Below are positions 48,371-57,941 of a DNA stretch of 64,000 bases, piece after piece. The notes beneath the pieces were generated by a model. The model worked only from the letters and a program-made list of their open reading frames with translations. It was not told where the DNA came from and did not search any database. The stretch covers positions 1 through 64,000 of the forward strand of contig JAKZZE010000035.1 of the NCBI GenBank assembly GCA_024220505.1, written 5' to 3'. Source of the DNA: Rhizopus arrhizus. Taxonomy: Eukaryota > Mucoromycota > Mucoromycetes > Mucorales > Rhizopodaceae. Made by a program: the position numbers and the translations under genes. Each line of letters starts with the position of its first letter. Within the stretch, counting starts at the first letter, position 1.

Positions 48371-51300
48371 TTACCATAGATAATCGTTGCGGTGGGAAAT
48401 GCAAATCAAAAACTGCCTGGGCAACTTTTTGATAGGAGAAGGGGTCCGTCTAAAAAATCTGTCCCATACTTGTACCCAGACCAGTAGTTTTCGTGGACAA
48501 AGTATTAAAAAGTGTTCCGGGTCTTCGATCATAGTATTAGTGCCACAAAGACGACAGTGGGGAGGACACAACGCAGGAACCACTTTATGCAAAAGTTCAG
48601 GACAAGGAAATTTGTTCTGAAGCAATCTATACCAAGGATTGCGTATTGCAAGAGGAACGGACTGACGCCAGAAAGATTTCCAAAAAATTGCAGAGCGAAG
48701 GTGAACCAGAGAAGATTCAGAAAAGGATGCCATAAGCCGACTGTAACGGACTGCTCGATAGATTTTCGGAGAGATAACCCGTGTACGAACATCTAAGTAA
48801 GAGGAGAGGAGGGAGTTGCAAAATGCATCAAACCGAGCGGCTTCATCAAAAGCCAAAGGGGCCCCGGAGGTAAGAGGAAGACAATTTCGACCAAGGAATG
48901 GAGCCAAAGAGACGGTACCAGTGCTGATCCAACGGAGAAGCTTAAGAATGCGATTTCTACCAATGGTAATGGGATGTCTAACCGAACTGGACGTTTTATT
49001 TCTGACACAAGAAATCTCTTCATCAAAGACAAAGGCGTCTTGGACCAAAATGTTGTCAAAAGAACGCTGCTGGCGTATAGGTATCTCAGGAGGCCATAGC
49101 ACCACAGCAGACAACGGTAAATCTAGAACATAATGCAGAGGGATGGGACCTTGTTGATCAAAAGGTGCATTCATTTCATTGGAAACTGTAGCTGGATCAA
49201 ACATAGCATCAAAGGCTTTAAACAGAATAGGACAGATACCAGGTCGAGACGGATGCAGAAGACCTCGACGAACTGGAGCAAAAAGAAAAGGCAACCGGTG
49301 ATCAGGGAGCGCGATAGGCGATAGACTGGCAATGTGAGCAGCAATCCAACGAGAAACAATAGACCGAGGATAGCTATGCTGTAGCAATGGAGTAAGCCAA
49401 CGAAACTGGAGAGCCATTTGTTGGGATGTCGGATCCAGAATACCGAGACCGCCTGTTGTCAAAGGCAACTGAAGCACATCAAAGGATACCGAAGGGAAAA
49501 TGCGAAACATAAGGAACTCACGGCAGAGTTTACGAAGGATTCCAAGAGTATGTTGACTAACCCATGAGACGCGAAGTACATGCCAGAGAGTCGACAGGAT
49601 CAATGTATTGAGTACAGTTGCACGACCACGGACCGAGAGATTACGTTGTTTATGAATATCACAAGCGCGAGACACCTTCGCAATCAATTGGTCTTGGTAA
49701 AATTGGCGTTGGCCAGTTGACTGTGCCAAAGGGTACCCAAGGTAAGTTAGAGGTTCAGAAGATCGCCGGTCAAGCCATTTTGTAATGCCATGTGAAGCAA
49801 GCGCAGGTAGCCAGTGAGGATGAGGTAGAACAGACACGGAAAAGGCGACTGTTTTATCAAAATTCATCTTTGCATTGGACGCTTGGTTGTAACACTGAAT
49901 CAAACGCTGAACTTCATCAAGATCGGACTGGTCTTGCAAGTATATCAGTAAGTCATCGGCATAAGCCAGAACTTTTATGGGCTGGAGACCAGAAGGGCCG
50001 AATATAGGAGCACTGATGGATGTAAGTGACAGATGTCGTATTTACATCATTAAATACTATTATTCGTATGAGATTACTCAGATCTTATATAAGAAATAAC
50101 AAGTACTGAATACATAATATTACTTATTACATATTCCTTAAAAGCTCATATACAATGTTTATATTGTTCAAGCTCAATACTAAAATTGACCTTGAACTCA
50201 CTTCGGTCCCTGAATAATTTCATTTCCTATATAAAGGCGTAGTTTGATTAAATGGGTTCTCTCTCTCGTCTTGAAATCTAATAAAGAGGTTACATAGAGA
50301 CTCATTCACTAGTTTTCAAGTACTATTTCCTTTCTTTTTCTCACTTTATTATCTGCAAATATCTCAACAGAGGCGGAGCACTGAAGCCCTTAATGTCAGA
50401 TGACTGACTGATCGCTTTCACAAGAGGTTCCATGGCCAAGTTGAACAAAAGTGGACTGATGGGGTCACCTTGACGTAAACCACGACCAAGGGAAACGGGA
50501 AGGGTAAGGTATCCGTTAACATTTACACGCATGGATGTACCATAGAAAAGACCATCGATAGCAGAAACAAATTTAGCAGGGAAGCCAAAACGAACCAAAA
50601 CGTAACGAACGTAGTCCGGATGTACTCGGTCGTAGGCTTTTTCTTGGTCACATAGCAAACCAATCTCTGTAGACTGCCGTAGAGAAGTTTGTTCGAGAGT
50701 AATCTGCGCCAAAGCACCATTATCTGCAATAAAACGGCCTTTCATAAACCCACTCTGCCAGGGCGAGACGAGAGAAGAGGCCACAGAAACAAGACGAGAG
50801 TTGAGTAGGCGTGTGAAGATTTTGGCATCGCAGTTGATCAACGTAATTGGTCGCCAATTCTTAAGGAGTGTAAGATCACCTTTTTTGGGAAGAAGACAGA
50901 CGCATATTTCAAGCCAAGGACTAGGGAAAAGACTACAAAACAGAGCATCGTTAAAGACACGTAAGATCAACTCGGTATACTTCGGATGCTTAAAGATCAG
51001 ATTAAGAAAAACGTACGATAGGCCATCTGTATCAGGGCTACTGACTTTCGGTGAGCGTTTCACTTGATCAAGGATCTCAGACAACTCGAATGAATGCGTC
51101 ATCATGTCTGCGTCGTCTTCAGAAAGCCGGCAAGAAGGAGGAATATTGGTAACCATTTTGTCCAACGAGGTAGGACAGATATCATCAGCTGAGTATAAAT
51201 CCCCATAAAAACGTTCAGTGACCTCCAACATTTGCGAACGAGAAGAGCAAACCGAGTCTGTAGAAGGATCCACTAGTAGAGGAATTGATCGTTGTATTTG

Positions 51301-52503
51301 ACGTGTCGCCACTTATTTCTTAAGGTACCCGGCATCAGCCTCGCCCTTTTCCCGCCAGGTTCTCTCTGCTTTCAAGATGGCAATCGAAATAACCTCCTCT
51401 TGTAATATCTGAATTTGCTGTTCAACGCGTGGTAGGTGTATGGCCAAGAGTGAGGAGGGAATTTTGCCCCTAAGTAGTCGTTGACGTTTACGCTGGAGCG
51501 CCACCAACTACTGTTTTCTCCAATCAACGTGCTGTCGCCCGAATTTGCGAGTAAAATGTTTAACTTTAGTTTTTACCATATCCCATAGTTCTTGAGGAGA
51601 CGATGAGGACGTGGCAATTTGCTGGTCGTATAGTTTTGTAAGCATACTCGCCAATTTCTGATGGTACGCTTTACTTCGCGTGAACACAGGATTCGCCCTC
51701 CAAATACCTGGTCCCGTGTCAGTAAGGAGATCGGCTTTCAGAGTAACCGTCATCAGAGCGTGGTCAGTCCAAGCTGAATTGACAAAGTCGACATCAGCAT
51801 CTACATAGTTGATAGCCATATCCAATGATAGATATATATAATCAATGGTAGACCTAGTAGTTGCACCGCGGCGAAAAGTAGCCGTATCCAAATATCGAAG
51901 TTCAGCCATGACATTTTTAAAATGACACTGTAAAAAATGCAGCCAACGTTCTGGTGCACGAGAACCTTGTGAGGATGAAGACTGTGGCAAGGAGTAGTTG
52001 AAATCTCCCGCAATAATCATACGATCCATACAAGAAAGAGGATCAAGTGGAGATAGTTGTCGAAAAGTCAATAAAGTGTTAAAGAATTCAAGTCGAGCAC
52101 GATGAGAGGAAGCCGGGGCATAGATCACCAAAATGTGAAAAGGAGCCATGTTTCCAGTGGCATGTGATACTTGAGCTAAAATGCATCGCGAATCCTCAGG
52201 GAGAGGAATACGAGTTAAGGAATACTGAGGATCAAAACAGAGTAGGCCGCAATATTTAGTCCATAAGGACTGTTGACTACAGAACTGTTGATGTAAAATG
52301 TTCAAATGTTGAGCATTGTTGGCGTCACTACCATCAATTTCTTGAAGAGCGACAAAAGTAGGATTGTAAGAGCGAATGTACCGGATGAGATGTTGTCGTG
52401 AAGATGGGTTACTACTCTTAAAAAAGCTATTGCCGTTTAAGGATAGTAACGTAAAAGCCTTGTGTGAGTTTATAGTCATTAATAATGACATTATAAATCC
52501 CAT
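48371..52503 (-). pseudogene. LINE B ORF2: endonuclease, reverse transcriptase, zinc finger (interrupted)
   Basis: From ATG 52503 (overlapping the end of ORF1 in another frame) the minus strand encodes an exonuclease-endonuclease-phosphatase domain (VALQEIDGSD; IIAGDFNYSL; STIDYIY; TDHALM). It then passes stops at 51508 and 51313 in the same frame into a reverse transcriptase (NWRPITLINCDAKIF; GFMKGRFI; DQEKAYDRV; GLRQGDPISPLLFNLAM). The frame is split by the 50016-50374 insertion and resumes with the catalytic box LAYADDLL near 49,955. A thumb region and a C-terminal CCHC-type finger (CRLCG ... HFLILCP) follow, ending at 48371. Taking away the insertion plus one duplicate (368 bp) puts both halves in the same frame. 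Uninterrupted length would be about 1255 codons, normal for the family. Confidence 0.88.
50016..50374. mobile_element. 359-bp insertion in LINE B ORF2, LTR-like
   Basis: Flanked by GGAGCACTG at 50007-50015 and 50375-50383, a 9-bp direct repeat. It cuts the reverse transcriptase frame just before the YADD box. Inside, on the plus strand, are a TATA-like TATATAAAGG (about 50230) and an AATAAA (about 50281), and near the ends TGGATGTAAG and TCTCAACA, so a TG...CA solo LTR is a reasonable guess. Against this, the duplication is longer than the usual 4-6 bp and a few bases lie between it and the TG/CA ends. No terminal inverted repeats are visible. Confidence 0.6.
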
Positions 52504-53972
52504 TTGGGAGGCGGTTTCGAAAACCGGCCACTACGCGTTTGAACCAGTCTAGTACCAGCAGCACCAGTACCAGTAATATTAGGCACATTAGTAGCCGTAG
52601 TCCTATTAGTAACAGTGTCAGGGAAGGCAGGATCAGTAGCGGCGGAACCAGTAGTATCGGGGCTTGGAGCAGGAGACCGAGTAACGGCAGGAGCATAGTC
52701 AATGGTAGACTCGGAAGAAGAGCCATCCATATCAACATCATCAGCGGCGGACTGATGAGACAAGTCATCCAATTCCGTCGCGGTATCGTGACCAGCAGAT
52801 TTCAAAGTTGACGTCCCTTGGTCAACAGCAGGTGTTACCTCCTGTCCAACTTGGACAGTAGTTGGTGCAGTAGTGGAAACGGTCGTATTTATAACTAGAG
52901 CCGAAGATGGACCCTGAGTGGAAGCAGGAGAAACCACAGAAGCTGAAGAGTCAACAGACCCAGTATCAATATTCAACAAAGTATCGGGGGCTGGTGAAGC
53001 TGGTGAAACAACTCGACCATTACAGTGTCTTTTGGCCGACTTATGTTTTTCCGGACAATCAGCACGAACATGGCCACGTTTAAGACATGAAAAACAAACT
53101 CGCTTGCTACTAGGTGACTTAGGGCAAGAGGAAGCATTATGTCCAGACTCGTGACAGTATTTACAATAAACAGGCATATCGTTCCAATACGCGTGAATGA
53201 ATACATTTCCGGAGCTATTGGTATCATCATCGATCCATGTAATAACATGAGACAGGCCCAGAAAAGGAGGCTGTCCTGCAGGTACCAAAGAAGGTGTAAC
53301 ATCCAAAAAGGCATATCCAGAGCCAAGGAAAGTACCAGTATCATTATCTTTTATAATTCCAACATCACGAACTACACCATAGTTACCAAGTGTAGCTTTC
53401 AAGCCATCCAAAAGTTCTTTAGGACGAAGCCAAGGAAGGCGGTGAAGGTTGACTCGTTTATCAATTGAGCCAGGAGCTAACGCTATAGCAGGACGGATGA
53501 CAATGTGTCCATTGTCGAACTTAAGGCCGTTGTTGCAGGCATTCTGCTTAGCCTCATTGTTGTCAAAATTAATTTCCAAGTAACGGTTAGAGCCGGACTT
53601 ATGGACAAGCTGGCCAACAAAATCTTGAAGCTGATAAAATGAAACTTTGTACAATTCACGATCTGACTCTTTACGAGTAGTAACATCAAAGAAAATAGAC
53701 CCAGGAGTTTGAGAGGCTCCCCAGTAAACAGTGTCAAGAATTACAGGTTGTGCGTCCGCTGGATCTGTGGACGATGAATTTGAGGATGGTAGAGATCTCG
53801 AATTAGAAACATGTAACAGACTTTCATGTAATTTCGCAGGTCGTTGATGAAATTTGGAGTAAAGCACTTGTTTAGGTTGCTTTGAGGTCAGTTTGGTGCT
53901 CGCTGGTGGTGATGGTCGAGCTGATATGTCGCCTTCGTCAGGTGGCTTAGCAGCGTTAGTTGAAAGAAGCAT
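52491..53972 (-). CDS. LINE B ORF1 (Gag-like, two CCHC knuckles)
   Basis: An uninterrupted 493-residue minus-strand frame. After a Pro/Ser-rich N-terminus, about residues 80-250 form a folded region that includes an RRM-like segment (VNLHRLPWLRPKELLDGL; GYAFLDVT). Two zinc knuckles follow, CKYCHESGHNASSC and CFSCLKRGHVRADC, each C-x2-C-x4-H-x4-C, then a long Thr/Ser/Ala/Asp-rich tail. This is the RNA-binding ORF1 protein typical of fungal Tad-like and related LINEs. Its stop overlaps the ORF2 start by about a dozen bases in a different frame. Its ATG is 4 bp from the insertion boundary. Unlike ORF2 it carries no stop or shift. Confidence 0.88.
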   Translation of the reverse strand: MLLSTNAAKPPDEGDISARPSPPASTKLTSKQPKQVLYSKFHQRPAKLHESLLHVSNSRSLPSSNSSSTDPADAQPVILDTVYWGASQTPGSIFFDVTTRKESDRELYKVSFYQLQDFVGQLVHKSGSNRYLEINFDNNEAKQNACNNGLKFDNGHIVIRPAIALAPGSIDKRVNLHRLPWLRPKELLDGLKATLGNYGVVRDVGIIKDNDTGTFLGSGYAFLDVTPSLVPAGQPPFLGLSHVITWIDDDTNSSGNVFIHAYWNDMPVYCKYCHESGHNASSCPKSPSSKRVCFSCLKRGHVRADCPEKHKSAKRHCNGRVVSPASPAPDTLLNIDTGSVDSSASVVSPASTQGPSSALVINTTVSTTAPTTVQVGQEVTPAVDQGTSTLKSAGHDTATELDDLSHQSAADDVDMDGSSSESTIDYAPAVTRSPAPSPDTTGSAATDPAFPDTVTNRTTATNVPNITGTGAAGTRLVQTRSGRFSKPPPKWDL

Positions 53973-54058
53973 CGTGTAGTTGGGAGGATCAATTACTGTA
54001 GTGTCTTGGAAACAGAGAAGTTTGGGTACTTTTTTATTGCTTTCTCTTAAACATCAAA

Positions 54059-55414
54059 ATGCTAATTACGCGCAAACAAGCAGTATGCATGTATTTTTCT
54101 CAGGAATGTACTGAAGAAAACTATATAAAATTTTCCAAAAAAATAGAAGATTTTGGTGCTGATGTAGGAGGAATGGACATCTGTTATTTAGACGATCCAA
54201 AAAAACCAGTGTTGGTGTCACTCGTGAGAATTTTGGCTGATCCCTTTTCTTATAAACGATACCTTGAAAGCACATCAGGAATCAGTTGCCAAAGTTTAGA
54301 ACAAAAACCAGATCTTAGTAAGTGTTCTTATTCATAGAAAAGTTGCCTATCTGTTTTCTTTTTAATCGCGTATAATCTAGGCACGGAACTTCAGGTTCTA
54401 AAGTTTATTAATTATGTTTTCCTGCCGGAAATTGAACAAACAGAATCAGCATACGAGGAAAAACTTGTTAGTGTAAAAGACGTTTTCAGTACAGTTAACA
54501 GTTACACGGATATCATGATTAACAAGTCAGTTCAGTCATTTGCCAACTGGTGTAAAATAAAGAAAGTGTTATTGTTTAACGCACCTGTATCAAGAAAAAG
54601 ACAAAAACTGCTAGACACAGAATCAAGCATACGTTTAAGAAATGTGTTTGTACTAAAAAATGAATACTTGGGTATAATTATTGTCAAAATTTATTTGAGC
54701 AATGCATTGGACTGACCCTCTTTTTTATCGTTTCAAGACAATGTAGTGAAGTCCATTATAAGCTATATACCAGAATACCAAAGCCATATCAGGAACTTAA
54801 AAGAAGAAGGCTACTGTATCATTGGGTATGCCCGTAAGTCTAAAGGTAAAGAAGAAGAGGAAGTTAGGATAAGGCTGTTACAGAAAATGGTCGATTCCTT
54901 GAAGAGCAGATCCCTCGTGGATCAGGTTTTTACATCTATCTGCTCCAGTGCTTCGTCTCTAATCTCATCACGTGATTTAAATTATGATAAAAGTATTGAG
55001 AAATTAGAAGAAGTAAATGGAAACACCCAAGGTATATTCAATAGATTTGAAAATATAATCTCCAATATTAATATGATTGGTTTTTTTTCTAGACTTATTA
55101 AAGTTTCTAGAAACTACACAAAATAATGTTTGCTTGGTCGTAATAGACTTTACAGGTTTATCGACAAATACTGATGATTTGAAGAACTTTGTAAGGTATT
55201 TATGCGCTATTTTATGTTAATATTGAACAGAACGTTTCACAAATATTTTATAATATGTAGTAATCACAAAAAGCTAAAGAAAATTATCATCGATAAGCTT
55301 CCTTTTGAAAATGAAACGGAGTCCATCACAAGAGAAATGATACTAGAAAACTCTTCAATAGTAAATCTTTTCAATTGCCGGACAAACTCAAATCAAAGAT
55401 CAAAACAGATCTAA
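54059..55414 (+). CDS. Serine-recombinase-like protein, five exons
   Basis: Exons 54059-54317, 54381-54671, 54738-55031, 55093-55195 and 55261-55414, with introns of 61-66 nt, all GT-AG, sum to 1101 nt (366 residues). Residues 1-183 are an unknown N-terminal region (FSKKIEDFGADVGGMDICYL; KKVLLFNAPVSRKRQKLL). From about 208 the pattern matches a serine resolvase/invertase catalytic domain. CIIGYARKSKG corresponds to the YARVST strand (R216, candidate nucleophile S218). A helix with LLQKMVDSLKSRSLVDQVFTS follows, then SSAS...SRDLN, then VCLVVIDFTGLSTNTDDLKNF, matching the LDRLSR strand-helix, and KKIIIDKLPFENETE. At the LDRLSR position the two catalytic arginines appear replaced by Gly and Thr, so strand cleavage may be lost. 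The promoter and first ~46 codons lie in the inverted repeat. No function is known to me for such eukaryotic proteins. Confidence 0.75.
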
Positions 55415-55443
55415 ACAAAAATTATCTATGAATAAAAATTCTT

Positions 55444-56053
55444 TTTTCAATATATAACTTAATAAAGCAGAATGTATCGTTGTGTTACTAAAAAGTTTTC
55501 CTATTCATCTCTTTAAAAAATGGTGAGTACTTGGGCACACAACCGAATTTAGGACAAAAAACTTGTTTTGCAACAGAGTCTCATAATTATTAGTTTCATC
55601 TTATTTCAGAATTAGTAGTTAAGATAGAACCAAATAAAGACAATGCAGCAGCAAAAGCTTGTTTTACTACCCTTCTTTCAGGTGATCTTTATATAAAAAA
55701 CCCCAAATTTCATCAACAAAAGAGACATGGGTATTTTCTTCAAAGTTAGGAAATTGTTTCTTTTATCCATATTGTAACTTCAATATATTTTACACAATTG
55801 AGGATTCATTTTTAAATTTTATCAACTATTGAAGATCTTCAACTAAGCTATTACTGAAAGAAAGCCAAAGCTCGAAGGTAAAAGAGGCCTGTTTTCATAA
55901 AAGCAACGAAACCTTTTATTATCAATTACTTTGTTTATAGTTAGAATTATCACGACAAGGGTTTTTGTCGTGTATTATGATTCTTTTCAAAAATAAATGG
56001 GCCATTCAAGCCCAGTAAAACATCGAAAAAAGTATCGAATTACGAAAGTTGCT
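55444..56053. other. Region between recombinase-like gene and its truncated paralogue
   Basis: Some protein-like pieces on the plus strand (KIEPNKDNAAAKACFTTLLS near 55,622-55,680, flanked by CAG acceptor-like sites) suggest decayed exons. No complete gene can be built. The minus strand downstream of the truncated paralogue has no continuing frame. Confidence 0.3.
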
Positions 56054-56299
56054 TCAAAGGAAAAATGAAACAGAATTTACATCTGATGAGGCTACATACC
56101 TCTTGTAGATTAGAGGTTCAGCCAAAATTGTGTCTAAAGAGGCAATAACTGGTTTTCTTGAATCGTCTAAGTAACAGATGTCCATTCCTCCTACATCAGC
56201 ACCAAAATCTTCTATTTTTTTGGAAAATTTTATATAGTTTTCTTCAGTACATTCCTGAGAAAAATACATGCATACTGCTTGTTTGCGCGTAATTAGCAT
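56054..56299 (-). pseudogene. Truncated paralogue of the recombinase-like gene
   Basis: Starts at ATG 56299 on the minus strand. The first ~46 codons match the intact gene at 54059 almost base for base (one synonymous difference seen). The next ~25 codons are clearly homologous but diverged in sequence (KPVIASLDTILAEP against KPVLVSLVRILADP; YKRY shared). After about codon 72 the frame runs into unrelated sequence and stops at 56054; no recombinase domain follows. The abrupt change from near-identity to divergence inside a reading frame marks the inner edge of the inverted repeat. Confidence 0.75.
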
Positions 56300-56423
56300 T
56301 TTGATGTTTAAGGGAAAGCAATAAAAAAGTACCCAAACTTCTCTGTTTCCAAGACACTACAGTAATTGATCCTCCCAACTAAAAAAAATTATTCACGACT
56401 CCGATATCTTTTGGTTACAGCTT

Positions 56424-56521
56424 GGTACACTCACTCAGTGAGCTTGGTATAGCTTGGTACATCCTGGTACACTCACTCAGTGAGCTTGGTATAGCTTGGT
56501 ACATCCTGGTACACTCACTCA
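56424..56521. repeat. 42-bp tandem repeat in the right arm
   Basis: Two full copies (56424-56465, 56466-56507) and a partial third (to 56521) of a unit beginning GGTACACTCACTCAGTGAGC. Each unit contains the near-palindrome CTCACTCAGTGAG. The left arm has a single equivalent near 48008-48030 (GAGTGAGTGTACCAAGCTG), so the array expanded only on the right. Confidence 0.9.
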
Positions 56522-56564
56522 ATATTATCACTGTATGTTATCTTTTCCTACGTATTTAATCCCA

Positions 56565-56735
56565 AAAAAAAAAAAATGTATTTCGTACCAAAAAAAAAAT
56601 TATTCGTCCCAACTTCTATTTTCAAACCGTACCAAAAATAAAAAAATGCGTGCCAAAAAAAAATTAAGCCGTACCAAAAAAAAAAAAAAAAAACAAGCGT
56701 ACCAATTAAGACTAAAAACCTGTACAGTGAACGCG
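56565..56735. repeat. GGTACG/poly-T array at the right edge of the element
   Basis: On the plus strand, units of CGTACC or CGTGCC followed by 5-18 A recur about five times (near 56585, 56628, 56651, 56672 and 56698). The innermost is shared with the left arm; the outer copies are only on the right. The array ends next to TGTACAGTGAACGC at about 56721-56734, a sequence also present at the DNA-transposon end near 42605. Confidence 0.6.
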
Positions 56736-56737
56736 CC

Positions 56738-57560
56738 GCTCTCACTGGTACAAACTGACTAATACTCCAATGTGGAAATTTCTCTGTGGACCAATCCTTG
56801 ATACTTTAGATAAAAAGAAATTTCTCTCTTCGCACCAAATTCTTAGCTGATCAATTTCAAAATCTATGTAATAACTCTGATTCCATCCTGTTATCCTCTA
56901 CTCGCCCTACTATCCAAGTGGATCCTATCCTTTAGTTACCGATGACTTGTTCTGAACGTAGTCGTGTTCTTCGCTGGCGTCTTGGTTGGCTACCTGGTGG
57001 TAAACCTAAAGAATGCATCTTCCATCCTTATCATAACTGGAGTCGTCGACATGCTTTTGACTGTCTATATGTTCATCATCGTCTGTACTTGCCTCGCTCA
57101 ATTGAAGATCCAATCTCTTTCCTTCTTAATTTACTACCATTACATAAACCTCGTCCTACTGCTTCTCATAGCTGGTTTATTCTATGGCCTATCCTATGTA
57201 CGATTCTGCATGAACTGGATTATTATTTTCATGATGAATGCCCTCCTCCTCCTGTTGATCCTGGTGTCAAGCTGTTGAATTGGTTATCCAAGTAATAGTG
57301 TGAGTCTCTCTGGTACTTGATCTGGTTTGTATTAAATTTTTGTTTCTTTTTACTTTTTCTTTCTTCCTCCTCTTATATTTATTCATATTTCAAATAATTT
57401 GCTCTTTTTCTTTTTCCTTTTCTTTCTCTTTTTTCCCTTCTTGTCCCCTAAGAAGGTTTTTATTCTCTTACATTCATAACTGGCTCGGGCAACATTGCAC
57501 ACTTCGTTGCTACATGCTCATTGCCATAAAATTTTAAAAAAAAATACAAAAAAATAATAA
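56738..57560 (+). mobile_element. 5'-truncated LINE: 3' end only
   Basis: A 117-codon plus-strand frame (56942-57295) begins CSERSRVLRWRLGWLPGGKP, has a Cys/His region with HNWSRRHAFDC, and continues SIEDPISFLLNLLP and SWFILWPILCTILHELDYY. This is the C-terminal finger region of LINE ORF2 proteins as found in Mucoromycota non-LTR elements. Upstream, to about 56,740, broken frames continue the thumb region. A T-rich 3' UTR and an A-rich tail near 57,531-57,560 follow. Only the 3' ~0.8 kb is present, normal 5' truncation. It may belong to family A, whose other copies here lack this part. Confidence 0.72.
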
Positions 57561-57941
57561 AACCCAGAATTTAATAGTAAATTGATTAAACACAGTTTTT
57601 ACTTCCAGCCCATTCGAAGAGATTCTGTTGTTTTTTACACAATTCATATCGCCTTCAGTCTTTGATAGCACTATGGATAACGCCTATTAAAAGAATGAGT
57701 ATGCACTGGTTCATAGTTGAAATCATACTCAATTCCTATCACGTCAATAATAATAGATATAAATTAGTACTCCTGGAAAAACTCCTTCATTAAAGAAATG
57801 AGTTTACTACTTATTCCTTGCCTTCAAGGAGACTAATGATGCCAATGGTTTTTTCTTGCTATTTTTAAATCTCGTCAAATACTCGCTGGTTTCTTGATCT
57901 AGCTATTTACTCTTCCAAAGTGGTTCAATTCTTTGGCCAAA
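57561..57941. other. Intergenic
   Basis: AT-rich, with no supported feature. Confidence 0.5.

Larger units (their letters stand above)
48078..53976 (-). mobile_element. Nearly full-length LINE, family B, with 14-bp target duplication
   Basis: Minus-strand non-LTR retrotransposon of about 5.9 kb bounded by direct repeats TAGTTGGGAGGATC at 48064-48077 and 53977-53990. The tail is a T-run on the plus strand (poly(A) of the element) directly after the left repeat. The uninterrupted target sequence is preserved in the opposite arm at 56368-56381, which proves the boundaries. ORF1 begins only 4 bp inside the 5' end, so the 5' UTR is absent or lost. ORF2 has two in-frame stops and a 359-bp insertion, so the copy is dead unless these are read errors. 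It lies in the 5' flank of the recombinase-like gene, about 70 bp upstream of its ATG and in the opposite orientation. Confidence 0.9.
47916..56618. mobile_element. Composite element with long inverted repeats and a serine-recombinase-like gene
   Basis: The left arm is 47916-48077 plus 53991 to about 54196, interrupted by a LINE. The right arm is about 56163-56618, inverted. Shared blocks run from TAGAAGTTGGGACGAATAAT outward to inward through GGTACGAAATACAT, AAATACGTAGGAAAAGATAA, GTAACCAAAAGATATCGGAG and TAGTTGGGAGGATC to the first ~46 codons of the encoded protein. Without the LINE the left arm is about 368 bp; the right is 456 bp because of an 84-bp tandem expansion. The inner part holds the five-exon recombinase-like gene at 54.06-55.41 kb and a truncated paralogue reading inward from the right arm. 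Outer ends lack an obvious target duplication. Could be a transposon with long terminal repeats, or two inverted gene copies with a homogenised 5' region. Confidence 0.7.

Noticed and set aside
48387..53468. Plus-strand frames across LINE B
   Set aside because: They are antisense shadows of the minus-strand ORF1 and ORF2.
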